DNA of 64,000 bases from Sipunculus nudus (lineage: Eukaryota > Annelida > Sipuncula > Golfingiida > Sipunculidae): contig CM049320.1 of the NCBI GenBank assembly GCA_026874595.1, positions 16,692,988-16,756,987 on the forward strand, written 5' to 3'. This document shows, piece by piece, positions 45,444 to 57,855 of the stretch. A program made the position numbers and the translations under genes. The notes under the pieces were generated by a model. That model worked only from the letters and a program-made list of their open reading frames with translations, was not told the origin of the DNA and searched no databases. Numbering within the stretch: position 1 is the first letter of the stretch; each line of letters starts with the position of its first letter.

Positions 45444-46751
45444 AACAGGCAGACTCTTGCAGCTGATTGTTCAACTATACTAATAATTAAATGAGATGTG
45501 GGGAACAATGAAACTCTAGATAATACCATGTATTAACATAATTTGTCGATTAAGTCAGGTTGTTCCCTGATATGACCCCTCCCCCTCCCTCCCTATCCAC
45601 CCCCACCCCCCCTTTGCACTCCTTTACTTCTCTGATGGAGCAGTAAAAGTGACCTCTTCTTCACACCCCCCCCCCCCCCCGTAATGAAATTGTTCCTTCA
45701 CCACTGAGTTACCGATGGAAAAATATGAACAGAGATTTATATGCAGCTATGGACATTTATCTGCAAATTCAGTTAAGTCTCCAGATTATTATTTACAGAT
45801 GAAAAAATTATGGTATTGGCAAACGCAAAAATTAATCAGCTCAGTGGTCTCGACTTTTGTTACCATGTGCTCTGGTGCATTACTGGATATAAGTGCTACC
45901 CATGCGTTAAAGTTCTTTCAACCTCCCAAACACAAATTAATTTTAAAATTCGCTGCCATGGGTAGGAATCATATGACAATCTCCTAGATGTACTGTGATT
46001 CAAAGTCTGACATGTTTTACGTGATTTACAATTAAGTTCAAAGCAGTAAGCCTATTTTTTGGCGTACAAATTGTGGCCACATTCACTCTTAACAAGCCCG
46101 AAAACTACTATCGCTTCATCGTAAATTTTTCGGCTGATTAAAGATGGACTTCGCTGTCCAGGAACGTAGAATACATGAATTTGGTAGATCAAGAGATTAG
46201 GGTCCTGGCGGAAGCGAGTCCCGAGGACGCGAGCTGACGTTTGATGAGTCGCGGTCACTGATTGGCTCAGATCGATGGTGGCCCTGTACAGGAGGACCAA
46301 TTACCGACTAGCTGACACCAGCGATAAGATTTCCATTCTTCTTAGCAACTAGTTCGATCCGGGTCTATCACAGTCACTACCAACTGTCTCGTTATTTCTA
46401 GGCTCGATTTGGATCAACTCCGGAACGGCTGCCTGTCTCGCCACACTGCTGGATCGGGACAGATTTGTTATGAGCATTGGATTCTGTCAGCCCTCATTCC
46501 GTAAGGTCAGTAAGCCGACTTTATTCCTGATAATCCGTATAAATTATCCTTTTTGTTGGCTAACCGCAAAGTGTGACTTTTAATTAAGATTTTTCTTTCA
46601 GATTTTCCTTTTCTAGACCGCTAATTTCAAATTGGGTTTATTTTTGTCCCCGCAAACCACTAGTACTCAACGTATCTCCTGCTGTTTTTTTTTAATCAAG
46701 TTCATTAGTCGCAGCTGACACGCTGCTTTTCAATTCCACCTAATATAGTCA
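45444..46751. other. Non-coding stretch, no gene seen
   Basis: Contains a C-rich tract at 45570-45680 with a C16 run. A 90-codon frame at 45715-45987 has no motif and no support. Nothing else recognised. Confidence 0.45.
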
Positions 46752-47356
46752 ATTATAATCAGATTAAATTGAATATACATCAGATCATTTGAAGAGATAA
46801 TTATTTATCAAGTTTACAGACATGTCTGGATTGATGTGTGACCCCTTATGTGATTGATTTTGGAGAAAAATGGTCCGAGTAAGAGCTCAAGCGAATTAAG
46901 TAGAATTAATAAATTAAGACGACTTTGTAACTTAACAGTTATCAGTTCTTCTGGTATTGATAACCTTATTTCTTATTATTTAATTTCACTTTCATTATTT
47001 TCAAGATGATTGTACTTCAAGTATATTCAATTAATTAATGCTCCCGTCTTGCCATGGATTTTTAGTATCTTACAAGCAGATCTATGAGCGACATTGAGGC
47101 ACTGATCACTTATGTAATTACCATCTAGCTTAACAATGTTCGAATAGTAGACTCAAAACAACAGCAGAACATTCCCTAATCTTCAAGGACCTTTACCTGC
47201 GATTTTATTTGGAAGCTTTTCTTTCCATTGCCTGGTGTCTGAACACCCCGTGTCTGTATTTTTTATATACGGTCGTGCATTTTAAAATAATAATGACGCT
47301 ATAACCTTTGACATAGATATTTGATATTTATTACATGTAAGATATTTATTAGGTTT
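46752..47356 (+). repeat. ~600-bp inverted duplication, left arm
   Basis: The complement of 49205-49800 aligns along the whole arm: GATTAAATTGAATATA, ATCAAGTTTACAGACAT, AATTAATTAATGCTC(C/T)CGTCTT, ATTACCATC, CTAATCTTCAAGG, GTGTCTGAACACC, ACGCTATAAC and GTAAGATAT in the same order. Alignment fades at both ends. No coding frame is conserved between the arms. Confidence 0.8.
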
Positions 47357-48155
47357 AACGAAATTTCATGATTTTTCTTTAAGACACTGCATGAAGCTCT
47401 ACAACCATTAGATCAAATCCTACCCTTTGTGCCATTAAGTTTTTCTGACCACGCATATCCTCGTTTATCACGTGTTCCCGTGACTGGATTGCCCTCGGCC
47501 GGTGCGTGTCCCTCGGGGGAACTCCGTCTGTGGGCAATTGAATGTCCAGATTAAAGTGAACATAAAAACACGACCTTTTCAACAGCCATCGAGTGGATCG
47601 ACTCATTTAGTTATGCGTGGATTTTTTTGTGAGGTACTTAAAAGAATGTATCGTATTTTTCACTAACGAAGCAGTGATTTCCGATCGCGAGGAGCTCCTG
47701 CCATCTGACTAGTTTATATCCCGTGGACTCGGGTTTTTGCTAACCGGCTGGCATTTTTTTTAAAGTACAAGTAATTGCATCTTTTCTTTCCCTTTAGTCT
47801 TTGAGAACCGCTCATCGGCAATAGCTTACTTCCTCTGTCAGCATGTTTTTTTTTTTTGGAGTATTCTACATTTTGAAGTACTTTAAAATTACGTCAGATG
47901 TTTTCTTTTCATTATTTACAGAATGTTTCCTTTCAACGGCCATAGTTTGAATTATATATGACATGGTTTTAAAAAAAAAGATTTTGATATAAGTAGTTCT
48001 TCCATTTTATGTACACTTGTTAATCATTAGTGTTCCGCAAATTTCCCGTAAAATTCCATCCCGCATTTTATAATTCAGATGCAGTACTCAGGTTAACTCA
48101 CCGGAGCTGGCTTTGATATTTTGTAGTTATAATAATAATAAAAATAATAATAGTA

Positions 48156-48188
<33 letters not shown>

Positions 48189-49204
48189 CAGAATATCTTG
48201 TTTGTGTTACTTGTGGGGGTTGAATATGTTGTCATACTGAATTACAATGGAGCTTCTTCATACGGCTTACTTCCAAACATTCCTTATTAATAACGGTAAT
48301 ATAGTGTCTGCAGCTCAGTCACATCTAATCCTATTTATAACACACAAGCTGTAAGACTTCATAATTATCAATCCATTCGTTTATTCTCATGAAACAGGAT
48401 TACAAACACGGGTAGAAGTATACTGGATGAATTCAGTTTAAGCATGATGCAAATTATTCAAACAAAATATTTGTCTTCCTGTTTAAAAACTTAATGGCGC
48501 TGAGAAACTGAGGCGAAATTACCGTAAATACAAAAACTCATGTTTCACTGTACCACGATAAACATAATCCATGTCACACGAGCAAAAAAATACCCGGATG
48601 AAAGGTTGCTTCTGGGACATTTTCCGTCGGTTCTTACCTTATCAATTCTAACCCACGCTGTGTTTCATAACTGTCATGTCACAAACAATTAACCGACCCT
48701 TCTCATGTGCAGCTCATCAACACGACAATCGTGTTCTAAAAGCACAGAGGCTCTAACTGCCAATTAGTAAAATGATACAGGAATGACAGTTGTCAGTTGA
48801 AAAAGAAGTCGTTTAATATTTGAGAAAATTTTCAAAATTTTCAAAACAGGAAATTCAATACTTGTTTCACAGGACACTTGCCAGGAACCGTTTATAGTGT
48901 TCTTCTGTGTTTCTTCGTGTTTACATGCATTTAAATGGTTATAATTTCTTTAGCATCGATGACTGCAACTTCATTTTTTGACCGGTTCGCGTGACTAGTT
49001 TAATCAATTTCGCAAATAAACCACTGATGATAAAAATATTATCATCAGATGAATTATAAAATGATGATGATGATGATTATATTTATTATTATTATTAATA
49101 GTAGTATGAGTATTATTATTATCCAAGAATTTGTAGTTTTTTCATATACTTCAACGGCAGTTTACTATTTTTTTAATGAATGAATTTGCCAAATGGAGGT
49201 GTAT
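47357..49204. other. Spacer between inverted arms, no gene seen
   Basis: About 1.85 kb of AT-rich DNA with an (AAT)n/(TTA)n microsatellite at 48128-48187 and a (GAT)n/(TTA)n stretch at about 49059-49122. No transposase-like frame is present. Confidence 0.5.
48128..48187. repeat. (ATA)n/(TTA)n microsatellite
   Basis: ATA trinucleotides switch to TTA trinucleotides around TAGTAATTATTATT, so the two halves are complementary and could fold back. Confidence 0.93.
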
Positions 49205-49800
49205 ATGTCTACTAGTCCCTTTTCAACGGATATCATATATATCTTACATCTAATAAACATTGTTATAGCGTAATGATTATTTGAAACTATACCTCCATGT
49301 ATACTAAAAACATACAATGGTGTTCAGACAACAGGGTATGCAAGGAAAAGCTCCAAAATGAAAGGCCCTTGAAGATTAGAAGATGTTCTTTTTTTTTATT
49401 ATTTGTAATATTGTAAAACTGGATGGTAATAACATATAGGAATAAAATCCCATTCTCTGTGATTGTAAGGACACTTAAAATCCACGGAAAGACGAGAGCA
49501 TTAATTAATTGGTTAAAATGTAGTCTAAAGTACCATTATCTCAAAAAAGTGAAAGGGAAATTAAATAAGGAGAAGTGAGGTTGGTCTTTACCAGCAGTAC
49601 TGAGAACTTACTTAGTCGTCTTAATGAATTAATTCTATTTAATTCGTCTTACTTTGCTTCTCATGAAACCAATAATCTCCAAATCAAGTACAAATAAGCG
49701 GTCACACACAATTCATATATGTCTGTAAACTTGATAATTTAGTTATCTCTCCAAATAATCTGATTTATATTCAATTTAATCAGTTCTCTCCCAGGAACAT
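49205..49800 (-). repeat. ~600-bp inverted duplication, right arm
   Basis: Inverted, diverged partner of 46752-47356 (many substitutions and small indels, so old). Outer ends of both arms carry GATTAAATTGAATATA on the strand reading inward. Confidence 0.8.
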
Positions 49801-50013
49801 GCCAAAGCAGGAAGAACGTAGATGATAGCTAACTTTTTGACTTCTGAACTTTAGCTCTGAGTTATGTGTACAATGTATCAATAAAAACTGTTGACTTTTA
49901 TTCCATCACAAACCCAGGATAATGGAAACTCGATGCCCATAAAACTTAGAACAAGATATGTATTTATTATCAAAGGAAAGTGTCACCAACAGACTGTGGT
50001 CCTGTCCCCTTAA

Positions 50014-50480
50014 CAGTGGTGCAGGATTCTAGACGGGACTCGAGTCAACATTTTTAAGGGTTTGGACTTAAGGGTACTGGAGGTAAGGACTCGAGAAATC
50101 AGGCATAGTCTATCTCGAGTCCAGGAAAAAAAACCTGTCACAAATTATCAAAACTGTGCAAATGGATGAACTGCCAACAGAATAAACAAGAAAATAAGAC
50201 AACACATAAACCAAAGTTTAGCTCTGCATCAGGATGTAAACGTAATTAAACATCCAACTAAAGGGCACTTGTAAACTGACATAAATTTGCATGATTATCT
50301 CAAATATTCTTTTTAATATCTTTTTATAAGAACTGTGTTGGACTCTGACTAGGGCTCGAGTTCAAAATGACTCGGACTCGAAGAAGGTCGCTTGGACTCA
50401 AACCACAAAAAGACTTGGACTTGTACTCGACTCCGACTGTCATTCAGACACGGATGGTGTGGACCACATAACTGCCACGT
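50014..50480 (-). mobile_element. hAT-like GAGTCC element, second copy (inverted)
   Basis: Starts on the plus strand with CAGTGGTGCAGGATTCTAGAC and GACTCGAGTC; the other end is GGATGGTGTGGACCACATAA, the complement of GGTCCACACCATCCG of the 44.8-kb element. The interior aligns in inverted order with that element (TTTTTGTGGTTTGAGTCCAA, ACCTTCTTCGAGTC) but the 27-bp array is unamplified. Clear target duplications could not be identified. Confidence 0.7.
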
Positions 50481-51062
50481 ATTAATCTACAAGTCACCAT
50501 TTCCATACTCTTTATGTTCACCCCGGGAATGGTGTTGTTGAACTTCCTTTCCGCTGCCTGGAGGGGGTGTCTGAGTACGTGGGAAGCAGACTGATTTAAA
50601 GATATTGCGAATTTGGATCTTTTATACGTCAAAGGGATCGCCTGGGACTATTCGTGTCTCATAAAGTCACCCTGAGCTGATATTTTTTTCTGTAAATTAC
50701 TTAGATCTCAAGATTAAAGACTCACCTCGCGGTTCACATGCACAGACCCGCCCGTCTCGCGTGTGGGATGGCTCAGGTGAACCACAGGAACGTCGCAAAG
50801 CCTCACATAAAAGCGTCGCACACAAAGGCGTCAATGAGTGAAGTCTTTTTATGTAACAGCCGAAAGCTTACCTATTCATAACTATTGGGAAGAAAACAAT
50901 ATAACCTTTAAACAAAAAAGCTTTCAATTGATCATCTTATGTTCTCTCTATTTGATTTTTTTTTAATATCAGTCATTTTTGGTCGTACATACGAAGTTTA
51001 TGCGCGTGCACCGTTGGTGGATGGGCAAGCCTGTCACATTATACATTTTGCAAGTATTCTAG
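50481..51062. other. Non-coding stretch, no gene seen
   Basis: Slightly GC-richer around 50.5-50.8 kb but without a supported frame. Confidence 0.45.
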
Positions 51063-51072
51063 GTATATATAT

Positions 51073-51121
<49 letters not shown>
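51063..51121. repeat. (TA)n microsatellite
   Basis: About 59 bases of TA with one phase slip. Confidence 0.96.
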
Positions 51122-51123
<2 letters not shown>

Positions 51124-51215
51124 CATTTCCAATATATAAATTTTATTTCCTTATAGCAGGGATGGGGGAGGGGGTGATTACATTACCCATCCCCCTTGTT
51201 AAACGTGTATTGACA
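51122..51215 (+). repeat. Short dispersed repeat, family E, copy 2
   Basis: ATTTCCAATATATAAATTTT, GCAGGGATGGG, GTGATTACATT and CATCCCCCTTGTTAAA match 41523-41612 in order. Confidence 0.55.
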
Positions 51216-51289
51216 CCCCTGCATATTGCACAGTCTCCATGTATAATGTTTGAATTTCTGCCCGCAAGTGTTAATGTTTTGGATCTCAA

Positions 51290-51490
51290 CCACATGGGCC
51301 TGGCCATGCGAGTGGTAGAACACTCAGCTCTCACCGCTTGCGACCCGGGTTCGATCCCCGGAGTTGCAATGAGGATGGGTTGTAGTCGCCCGTCCATGGC
51401 CGGTGGTTTCCCGGAGTTCGCCGGTTTCCTGCACCTCTGCAGTCTACCGAACGCCACAATCTGAGCCAAGGAGAGTGCCGCGATTAGTTA
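51290..51490 (+). mobile_element. tRNA-derived SINE
   Basis: Begins with a tRNA-like head: an A-box region GCGAGTGGTAGAACAC and a canonical B box GGGTTCGATCCCCGG (about 51347-51361), the two internal RNA polymerase III promoter elements. The body ATGGCCGGTGGTTTCCCGGA and GGTTTCCTGCACCTCTGCAG resembles conserved SINE bodies found in molluscs and other animals. It would be transcribed by polymerase III and mobilised by LINE enzymes. The 3' tail boundary is uncertain. Frames across it are incidental. Confidence 0.75.
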
Positions 51491-51899
51491 TTTTCACAAT
51501 CCATGTAAAATAAATAATTTTATATTTATGGTTACTTCTGCGTCAATTGCACACTCATTCTGAAAAGCTAACGACCCTTTTTGATGATGCATTTTTCAGT
51601 CACTTCTCAAAGAAGTCTTTATCAGCTAAATTTAAATACCTTCTAAGTCGAGTGTTCACAGTTACCAGAGAACTGTACAAATCTGCATCCTGATGGCTGC
51701 ATGATTACGCCATCTGGTGGTCCCTACTGTGGAATGCCCCCTAAACCGCGTTTCCATCCACTCACCTCAGATCTAGGAGCACACATATCAAAAATGGTCT
51801 GCGAACACACTCGACATAGTCACTCCGAGGTGCCGGGCGCACGATCGTGACCAGAACAGGCGGTCAGGCCACAATGCGATTGATTTGAGCTGACAGTGG

Positions 51900-52270
51900 A
51901 TATGCTCCATAGACCTTTCATTTACGGACACCCGCGAGGAACACTATGGTTAAGTGGTTTCCGTGCCAGAAAGGTTTCTGAACACTTAGACAAAGGGCAA
52001 TTTCATATGTCTTTAATATGTCGCAGGAAATTGAGAGATATCCGTGATGGAGAGGTTCCAAATAGAGAGGTACCCGTAAAAGAGGGGTGTCCGTTATGAA
52101 TTATGTCAATAACAGAGATGTACGTTATAAAGAGGTATTCGTAAAAGAGGGATGTCCGTTATTGAATTATGTCAATAACATAGATGTACGTTATAAAAAG
52201 GTATCCGTAATAGAGGGATGTCTGTTATAGAGATTTATGATAGAGGGTTGTCTGCAGTAGAGAGGTATAT
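51900..52270. repeat. Tandem GTCCGTTAT-AGAGGTA repeat (transposon-interior type)
   Basis: Units such as AGAGGTA-CCGTAAAAGAGGGGTGTCCGTTAT are reused several times. A 68-69-base block (TGTCCGTTAT...GTACGTTATAAA) is clearly duplicated at about 52089 and 52157. Such CCGTAATAGAGAGGT patterns occur near the ends of pogo/Tigger-like elements, but terminal repeats are not resolved here. Confidence 0.6.
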
Positions 52271-52609
52271 GTAACATGGTGAACATAAAGCTGTATTCTT
52301 GTATACCATTTGTAAAAGAAAAACAAGACTTCTGGAACAAATGTTAAGACATGACAAAAGGGAATACAACTGGATAGCTGTCTGGCCTGTTTCGTTACAG
52401 TCACTACTTGCAGCAGAATTATAAATTTGTTTGGTGACTGTTGTTTAGGAGCCGTCATGATCTTTTTCCCCGGCGGAGACTAGGCCTACCTGTAATCTAA
52501 CATGATGGATATTGAGATATAAAAATGAATTTCTCACAATTACAAAGCTGTCCTGCGCACACGAGCTTATCATTGGCCATGGCCAACGTTAACCTCCCCA
52601 TTTTCTTCA

Positions 52610-52658
<49 letters not shown>

Positions 52659-53585
52659 TCCAATAATCGGAACATCCAGTCACAACGCAGTTTCATTATG
52701 GAACTTTAATTCAGGCAGGTAATACCAAGAGGGGACCTTACACAGGAAAAAGGGTTCAAAAAGGAAGTTCGGTTCTGGATGGAACCATGTGGGTTCTTGA
52801 AAGATCCTTAACAACCTTATGTTAGGCTATATGTACCAGGGATATATGTACAATATTTATTCGGGAACAGTCTACTTGTATAGGGAAATGAAAATGTATT
52901 ACATAGGGCCACGGATGATGTATACATATTTGTTCAAGTACTATCCCGCCACAGTTTTCCGAATTATTTTGAGTATTGACGTTTGACAACTTTCAAAACT
53001 ATGTTGGCTTACTTCCTGGTAGCCATACTAACTGGTAGAAAAAAATCGTTTAATTCCCATGGCTCGTATATAAACCGAACTCACGTATTAAAGAGTTACC
53101 GTGCTCGTCTGATCTCTAAGGAAAGGAGGAGGAAAAACGCGAGGATCTAATGGGCGATGTGCCGACCTGTTTGAGGGCACGCGTACATCATTATAAAGAT
53201 AAGGGAGTTTGTTGATTGGTCCGCTGGTCGGTCTCCACAAAAGATCTATACACGCTGGGGTGTCAAACGGTGATGCTGCCAGATTTCCTCAGGGAGTTAT
53301 CTGATATTGCAATCCCTAAATTGCCATTTTATACCCTGAGCCAGTTTGATGTTTGATTTGTTACTGTGTATATCTGTCCGTTGTTCGAGCTGGCTGCCTG
53401 AGGCTTGCGGTTTTAAGCAGCCCCTCTTGGTATTTGTGGCGTGTATTTGGTTCAGGTTGAGCGGTTTATTACCCTCAGCCATCACTTTCGGAGGAGGTTA
53501 TGTTTTAATCCATGTCTGAGTTTTGTTATGTTATATATTAAACAGTTATTGGTGAATACCAAGCTCCTTAAGATATTCGTGGATT
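52271..53585. other. Non-coding stretch with a (TA)n array at 52613-52657
   Basis: A ~45-base TA tract and otherwise unremarkable DNA. No supported gene. Confidence 0.5.
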
Positions 53586-55170
53586 TTAAGCTCAGCTGAC
53601 TATAAGGCTACTGAGGTATAGGTGTGGCGCTTTGTCCGTCGTCCGTCCGTCGTCTGGCCGTCCGGTCGTCCGTTTGCAGGGCACAAATCGGAACCGCTGA
53701 CCCTAGAAGCCCATAACTAAAAATCTAGGGAGGTCCATAAAGATCTCCTTGGACACCTGAAATAGGTCACTGCGACCTATATCCTCCGAGCTACGGGGCT
53801 TGTAAGTACCCCCCAGAATAATCAAATATTGATATAAAACCTCCAAAATCTTGATAATTAATGCATGGATCGTTATGAATCTTGCCAGTTATATATTGAC
53901 CATGACTAGTTTTGTCAGTTTCCGAAAAGTGGTGGCGCCACCTGTGTTTTTTTCTTATTTTAACGAATATTTTTCTATTTTTTTACTATCAAATGACAAC
54001 AAACATGTCAGTTTTTCAGCTATGATTCCATCTAGTGTCCCAAAACCTGGTTCATTTACTAATCACAAGATGATGCCCTATAGTAATCATCCTGTCTGTC
54101 TGTCTGTCTCTTTGTTTATCTGTCTGTCTGTCTTTCCATCCGTCCATCCACACAAATTTGTTTCTAGATGAAAACTCCAGCTTGGAATGACATATCGATT
54201 TCAGACATCACTGTATACAAACCTGTATGATTTTAGGGTCATGAAGTCAAAGGTCAAGGTCACAGGACTCGCTTATTTAAAATGATTATGGCTGCATTTT
54301 AAGCCAAGTTTTTGATCCCAAACTTTCCATCTTGCACACTAAGCTGACTTGCCAGTATAGGGAGAGCATAAATAAATTTGGGGTCACAAGGTCAAAGGTC
54401 AAGGTCACAGGGGCCGTCTGTTCACAAAATGTTTCAAGATGATAACTCCAGTTTAGTCTGACATATTGTTTTCAAACTTAACTTATAAATGGCTTACCAC
54501 CAAAGTAAGAACCCCGTCGATTTAGGATCCAAAGGTCAAAGGTAAAGGTCACAGGACCCATTCTTTTTTATAAGGAATGTGTATGCATGTCAAGCCAAAT
54601 TTTTCATCACAAACCTTCGATCTTCAGGATATAACTCACCTACCAATAGGGGGAGATTTTTTTTTTATTAGGGGTTATAGAGTGAAAGGTCATACAAGGT
54701 CACAGAGCCTATCCATTTGCAAACTCGTTTATGGATAATAATGATGCTTTGGCTAGACAGATTGGCTTCAAACTTGATTTATTAATGACCCACCACTTAA
54801 GTAAAAACATTTTGATTTTCAGGGTCTAGAGGTCAAAGGTGAAGGTCACAGGCGCCATATCTTTAAATTGATTCTGGATGCAATGTAAATCAAACATTTC
54901 ATCCCAAACATTCCATCTTTCACACATGGCTTACTTGCCTAAAGTGGAAGAAATCTGTAGATTTTGAGGTTACTTGGTCAGAGGTCAAGGTCATTGGACC
55001 GGCATTTTTTAGTAGAATGTTACAATAATCTAAATGCTGCAAATTCAGGGATAATAAGTTCTCAGATTTTTTGGTCACAAGGTCATTGGTTAAGGTCACA
55101 GGAAAGTCATTCATAAAAATTTCTTTAAAGATATCCTTTTAGACAAATACAGCCGAGCATCGAGGGTCCC
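53586..55170 (+). mobile_element. AGCTCAGCTGAC-type long dispersed repeat with AGGTCA array, copy 3
   Basis: Same architecture as 23825-25310: TTTTAAGCTCAGCTGACTA, CCGTCCG-rich stretch, GGGCACAAATCGGAACCGCT head block ending GTGGTGGCGCCACCTGTG, then ~140-150-bp units each with an AGGTCAAAGGTCAAGGTCAC-like string (near 54247, 54385, 54532, 54682, 54833, 54978, 55074), ending CATCGAGGGTCCCTAGTTTTT. A (CTGT)n tract lies at about 54091-54133. No protein is encoded. Confidence 0.8.
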
Positions 55171-55970
55171 TAGTTTTTAAATCGAAAGGAAAGAAGTTTA
55201 TATATTTGAAATTATTCATTTGTTAATTTAGGATAACTATTTAATTTTTGTTGTACATCTGTTTTGAAATTGATTGAGGTGGTCGCTGCTAGTGACATCT
55301 GTAATATTTCGGTGCTATTAGGAATTTTCTTAACACTATCAGAGGAGTAGTCTTAATCGTGATGTTAGTTTGCAAATATATTCTTCGCGATTTGAGTGCC
55401 GAATGTTGGCTTTAGGTGGATCTTTATTTAGGTATCTTTATCAGCTTTTAGCTTTTGTGCAAAATGTATAAGTTCATTACATCTAAAGCAATATACATAT
55501 ACGTTTGTGACAATTTAGTAATTGGGTAATAAATCATTGAATTAGTACTACAGCATGGAAGTACTTGTCATTGAATAATGCAAAAGAAATCACCAATATG
55601 TCGAATTTACGTCTGGTTTCAATAGAAATTCAATCGTAATATTTTTATATTTTTTATAGTGCAACTGTGAGATTTTCTTAATCCATGGTATTTCTAACAC
55701 AAAAAATATTAGAAATATATTACCTTTAACATGTAGACAGTTCTTAAGGGATGGCTGATCCAGTGACTTCTATTTATACTACACACTGAGTTCCACATTA
55801 ATTTAGAAAGTATGATATCTGCGAAACAAAACCAAATATTTTTATTAAAAGAAGCATCCATGGTCATTTAAATGACGTATTTTGTGTCGAAATAGTTAGA
55901 GAGTTGACAAGTAACAACGCTTTTCGTCCCAATTTGTACACTTCTTTCTATATATATTCTATATACAATT

Positions 55971-55972
<2 letters not shown>
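55171..55972. other. Non-coding stretch, no gene seen
   Basis: AT-rich without supported frames or repeats. Confidence 0.5.

Positions 55973-56030
<58 letters not shown>
55973..56030. repeat. (TA)n microsatellite
   Basis: About 58 bases of AT, ending at the TA that precedes a transposon-like CAGTAAAACC. Confidence 0.96.
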
Positions 56031-56031
<1 letters not shown>

Positions 56032-56034
<3 letters not shown>

Positions 56035-56100
56035 TAAAACCTCGCCTAACGACACCTTCGAAACAAGGACCACTTTTTACGGATCCCAGTTCTTTTTTCG
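56032..56100 (+). mobile_element. pogo/Tigger-like transposon end
   Basis: CAGTAAAACCTCGCCTAACG preceded by TA matches the terminal style of pogo-type Tc1/mariner elements, which insert at TA and start CAGT. The sequence continues ACACC...AAACAAGGACCACTTTTTACGG. The other end was not found, so this is a fragment or MITE. The TA-target end abuts a (TA)n array. Confidence 0.55.
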
Positions 56101-57758
56101 CTTTCTGGTCGGATCTTCTTCAGAACTTTCATATTCTAAGAGTCATATTCCTTACACCATTAAGGTCATATATTTATGAAAACTGAAGATACCAACACCC
56201 AAGTTCTGATTTGTATCTTATGTCTGTGAGCCTGGGACTCCCTCACGAAGACTTTCGTTTCGTCGGTGTATGCCGTACCTGGGCGAGGAGACTCTATGCT
56301 TTACGTAGTGTCTTCTCACTCCCGGGGACGCAGTGCACGGTAATATTTTAATACACTCATGTCAAACAGAGTTTGATATCGAGGCTCGCTGGAGGATAAT
56401 TTTTTTTTTCTTCTCCAACAGACGAAGCAACAAGGAGCGCATATCCCTCCAACACCTTCAATTACCACATCATCCTGAGCTTCCGATAAAATATTTAAAC
56501 GTGACAGCGCGAATCTATGCTAGTGAGGTAGGATGCGTTCTGTGGCCCATCCGTAATCAGAACAAGGTCTGTAGCTCATCAGTTGCTATTATCTAATTCC
56601 GCACCAGTCTTTGTAGGCCTGAATAACCCTTAACCCTGTAGAGCGAGCAACTCTGATCTCTTTATCCGGGAGTTCCGTCAGCGCCCGGACCAGATTTTAC
56701 ATGATTAATTCTACTTTCACACTAATCATAGGGGCTGGATCTTGGGAGAGAACCTGTCACCGTTCTACTGTAGAGCTATCTACTAAAGATTATTATGTGT
56801 TTTGCGGGAGACTTTTCAGCCGTCCCAGTACCTTGATAGATAATCTCATCAACCGAGCGCTATAAAGATTTATTTTGGAATATTCACTTTTGACGTGGCG
56901 AGGACTTATCTAGTTTGCCCCCCTAAGCCCGGCTGCGAACGTACTTTTGATATTTATTTACCTATGGTGCTTGTGTCACGTTTTATAACCACGCACCGAT
57001 TCCTGAGATAATAAGGTTTCAATGTACTAGGCCTATGTTCACAACGAACGCCAAGACGTTAGTTCAACATTAAAACAGGCCTCCCTTAAACAGCCCCTTT
57101 GTTGCTAACAAACCGTTTATAATCTATCATCTCTCGGGCTCCGAGGAGTCAGTCTTAATGGGACAGTCTCGATTTCACAAGATTGATTATATACCGACAA
57201 AAAGGCTATTCGTTAATGACATGCTTCATTCAAAGCACGAAAACTTGGATAAAAAAGTTTTTTTCGGATCAATTTAACTCGAATGCTTCCAATATATATT
57301 TAGCAAGTGCAGGAATCAAGATTCATCTTTACAGGGAGTACAGTTCTTTAATCACCTTACATAAGTTAGGAATTTCACGGGTGTCTTCATCGTATTCACT
57401 CAAGACAGAATAATTTGTGTATTATTTATCATTGTATTAAGTTTTAAATATCAAATAAAATTACTCTTAGAAAACACGACAAATATTGCCAAAATTCTCT
57501 TTTTTGACAAATTTAATCAGTTATAACTCTGTAGGAATATATAGAAATAAGTAAGACCGATCCTGCATGTATTAACCAAAGTACGCTTCATAAAAGAAAT
57601 ATACCTCGATTCCCTTGTACTTTACATAGACATACAGATAAATGGACAGAAGGATGTAGAAACACATGCAGAATTTCTGTATAATATTCTTTGTTCAGGT
57701 AATGATCACATGAAATATTTAGAATCCGAATGTCGAAAGCTCTTGACGCTCCCTTCCC

Positions 57759-57759
<1 letters not shown>
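56101..57759. other. Non-coding stretch, no gene seen
   Basis: Short frames (62-91 codons) without motifs. Moderately GC-rich at 56.2-56.6 kb. No element ends seen. Confidence 0.45.

Positions 57760-57854
<95 letters not shown>
57760..57854. repeat. (CT)n microsatellite
   Basis: About 95 bases of CT dinucleotide with three TTTC interruptions. Confidence 0.97.

Positions 57855-57855
<1 letters not shown>

Noticed and set aside
45715-45987. 90-codon frame starting with a true ATG
   Set aside because: No motif, no splice partners and no support beyond length; could be tested with RNA-seq but cannot be called.
53586-55170. AGGTCA arrays as a genuine host enhancer
   Set aside because: The same array occurs in another copy of the same dispersed repeat, so the repeat explains it. 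A regulatory effect is only raised as a hypothesis.
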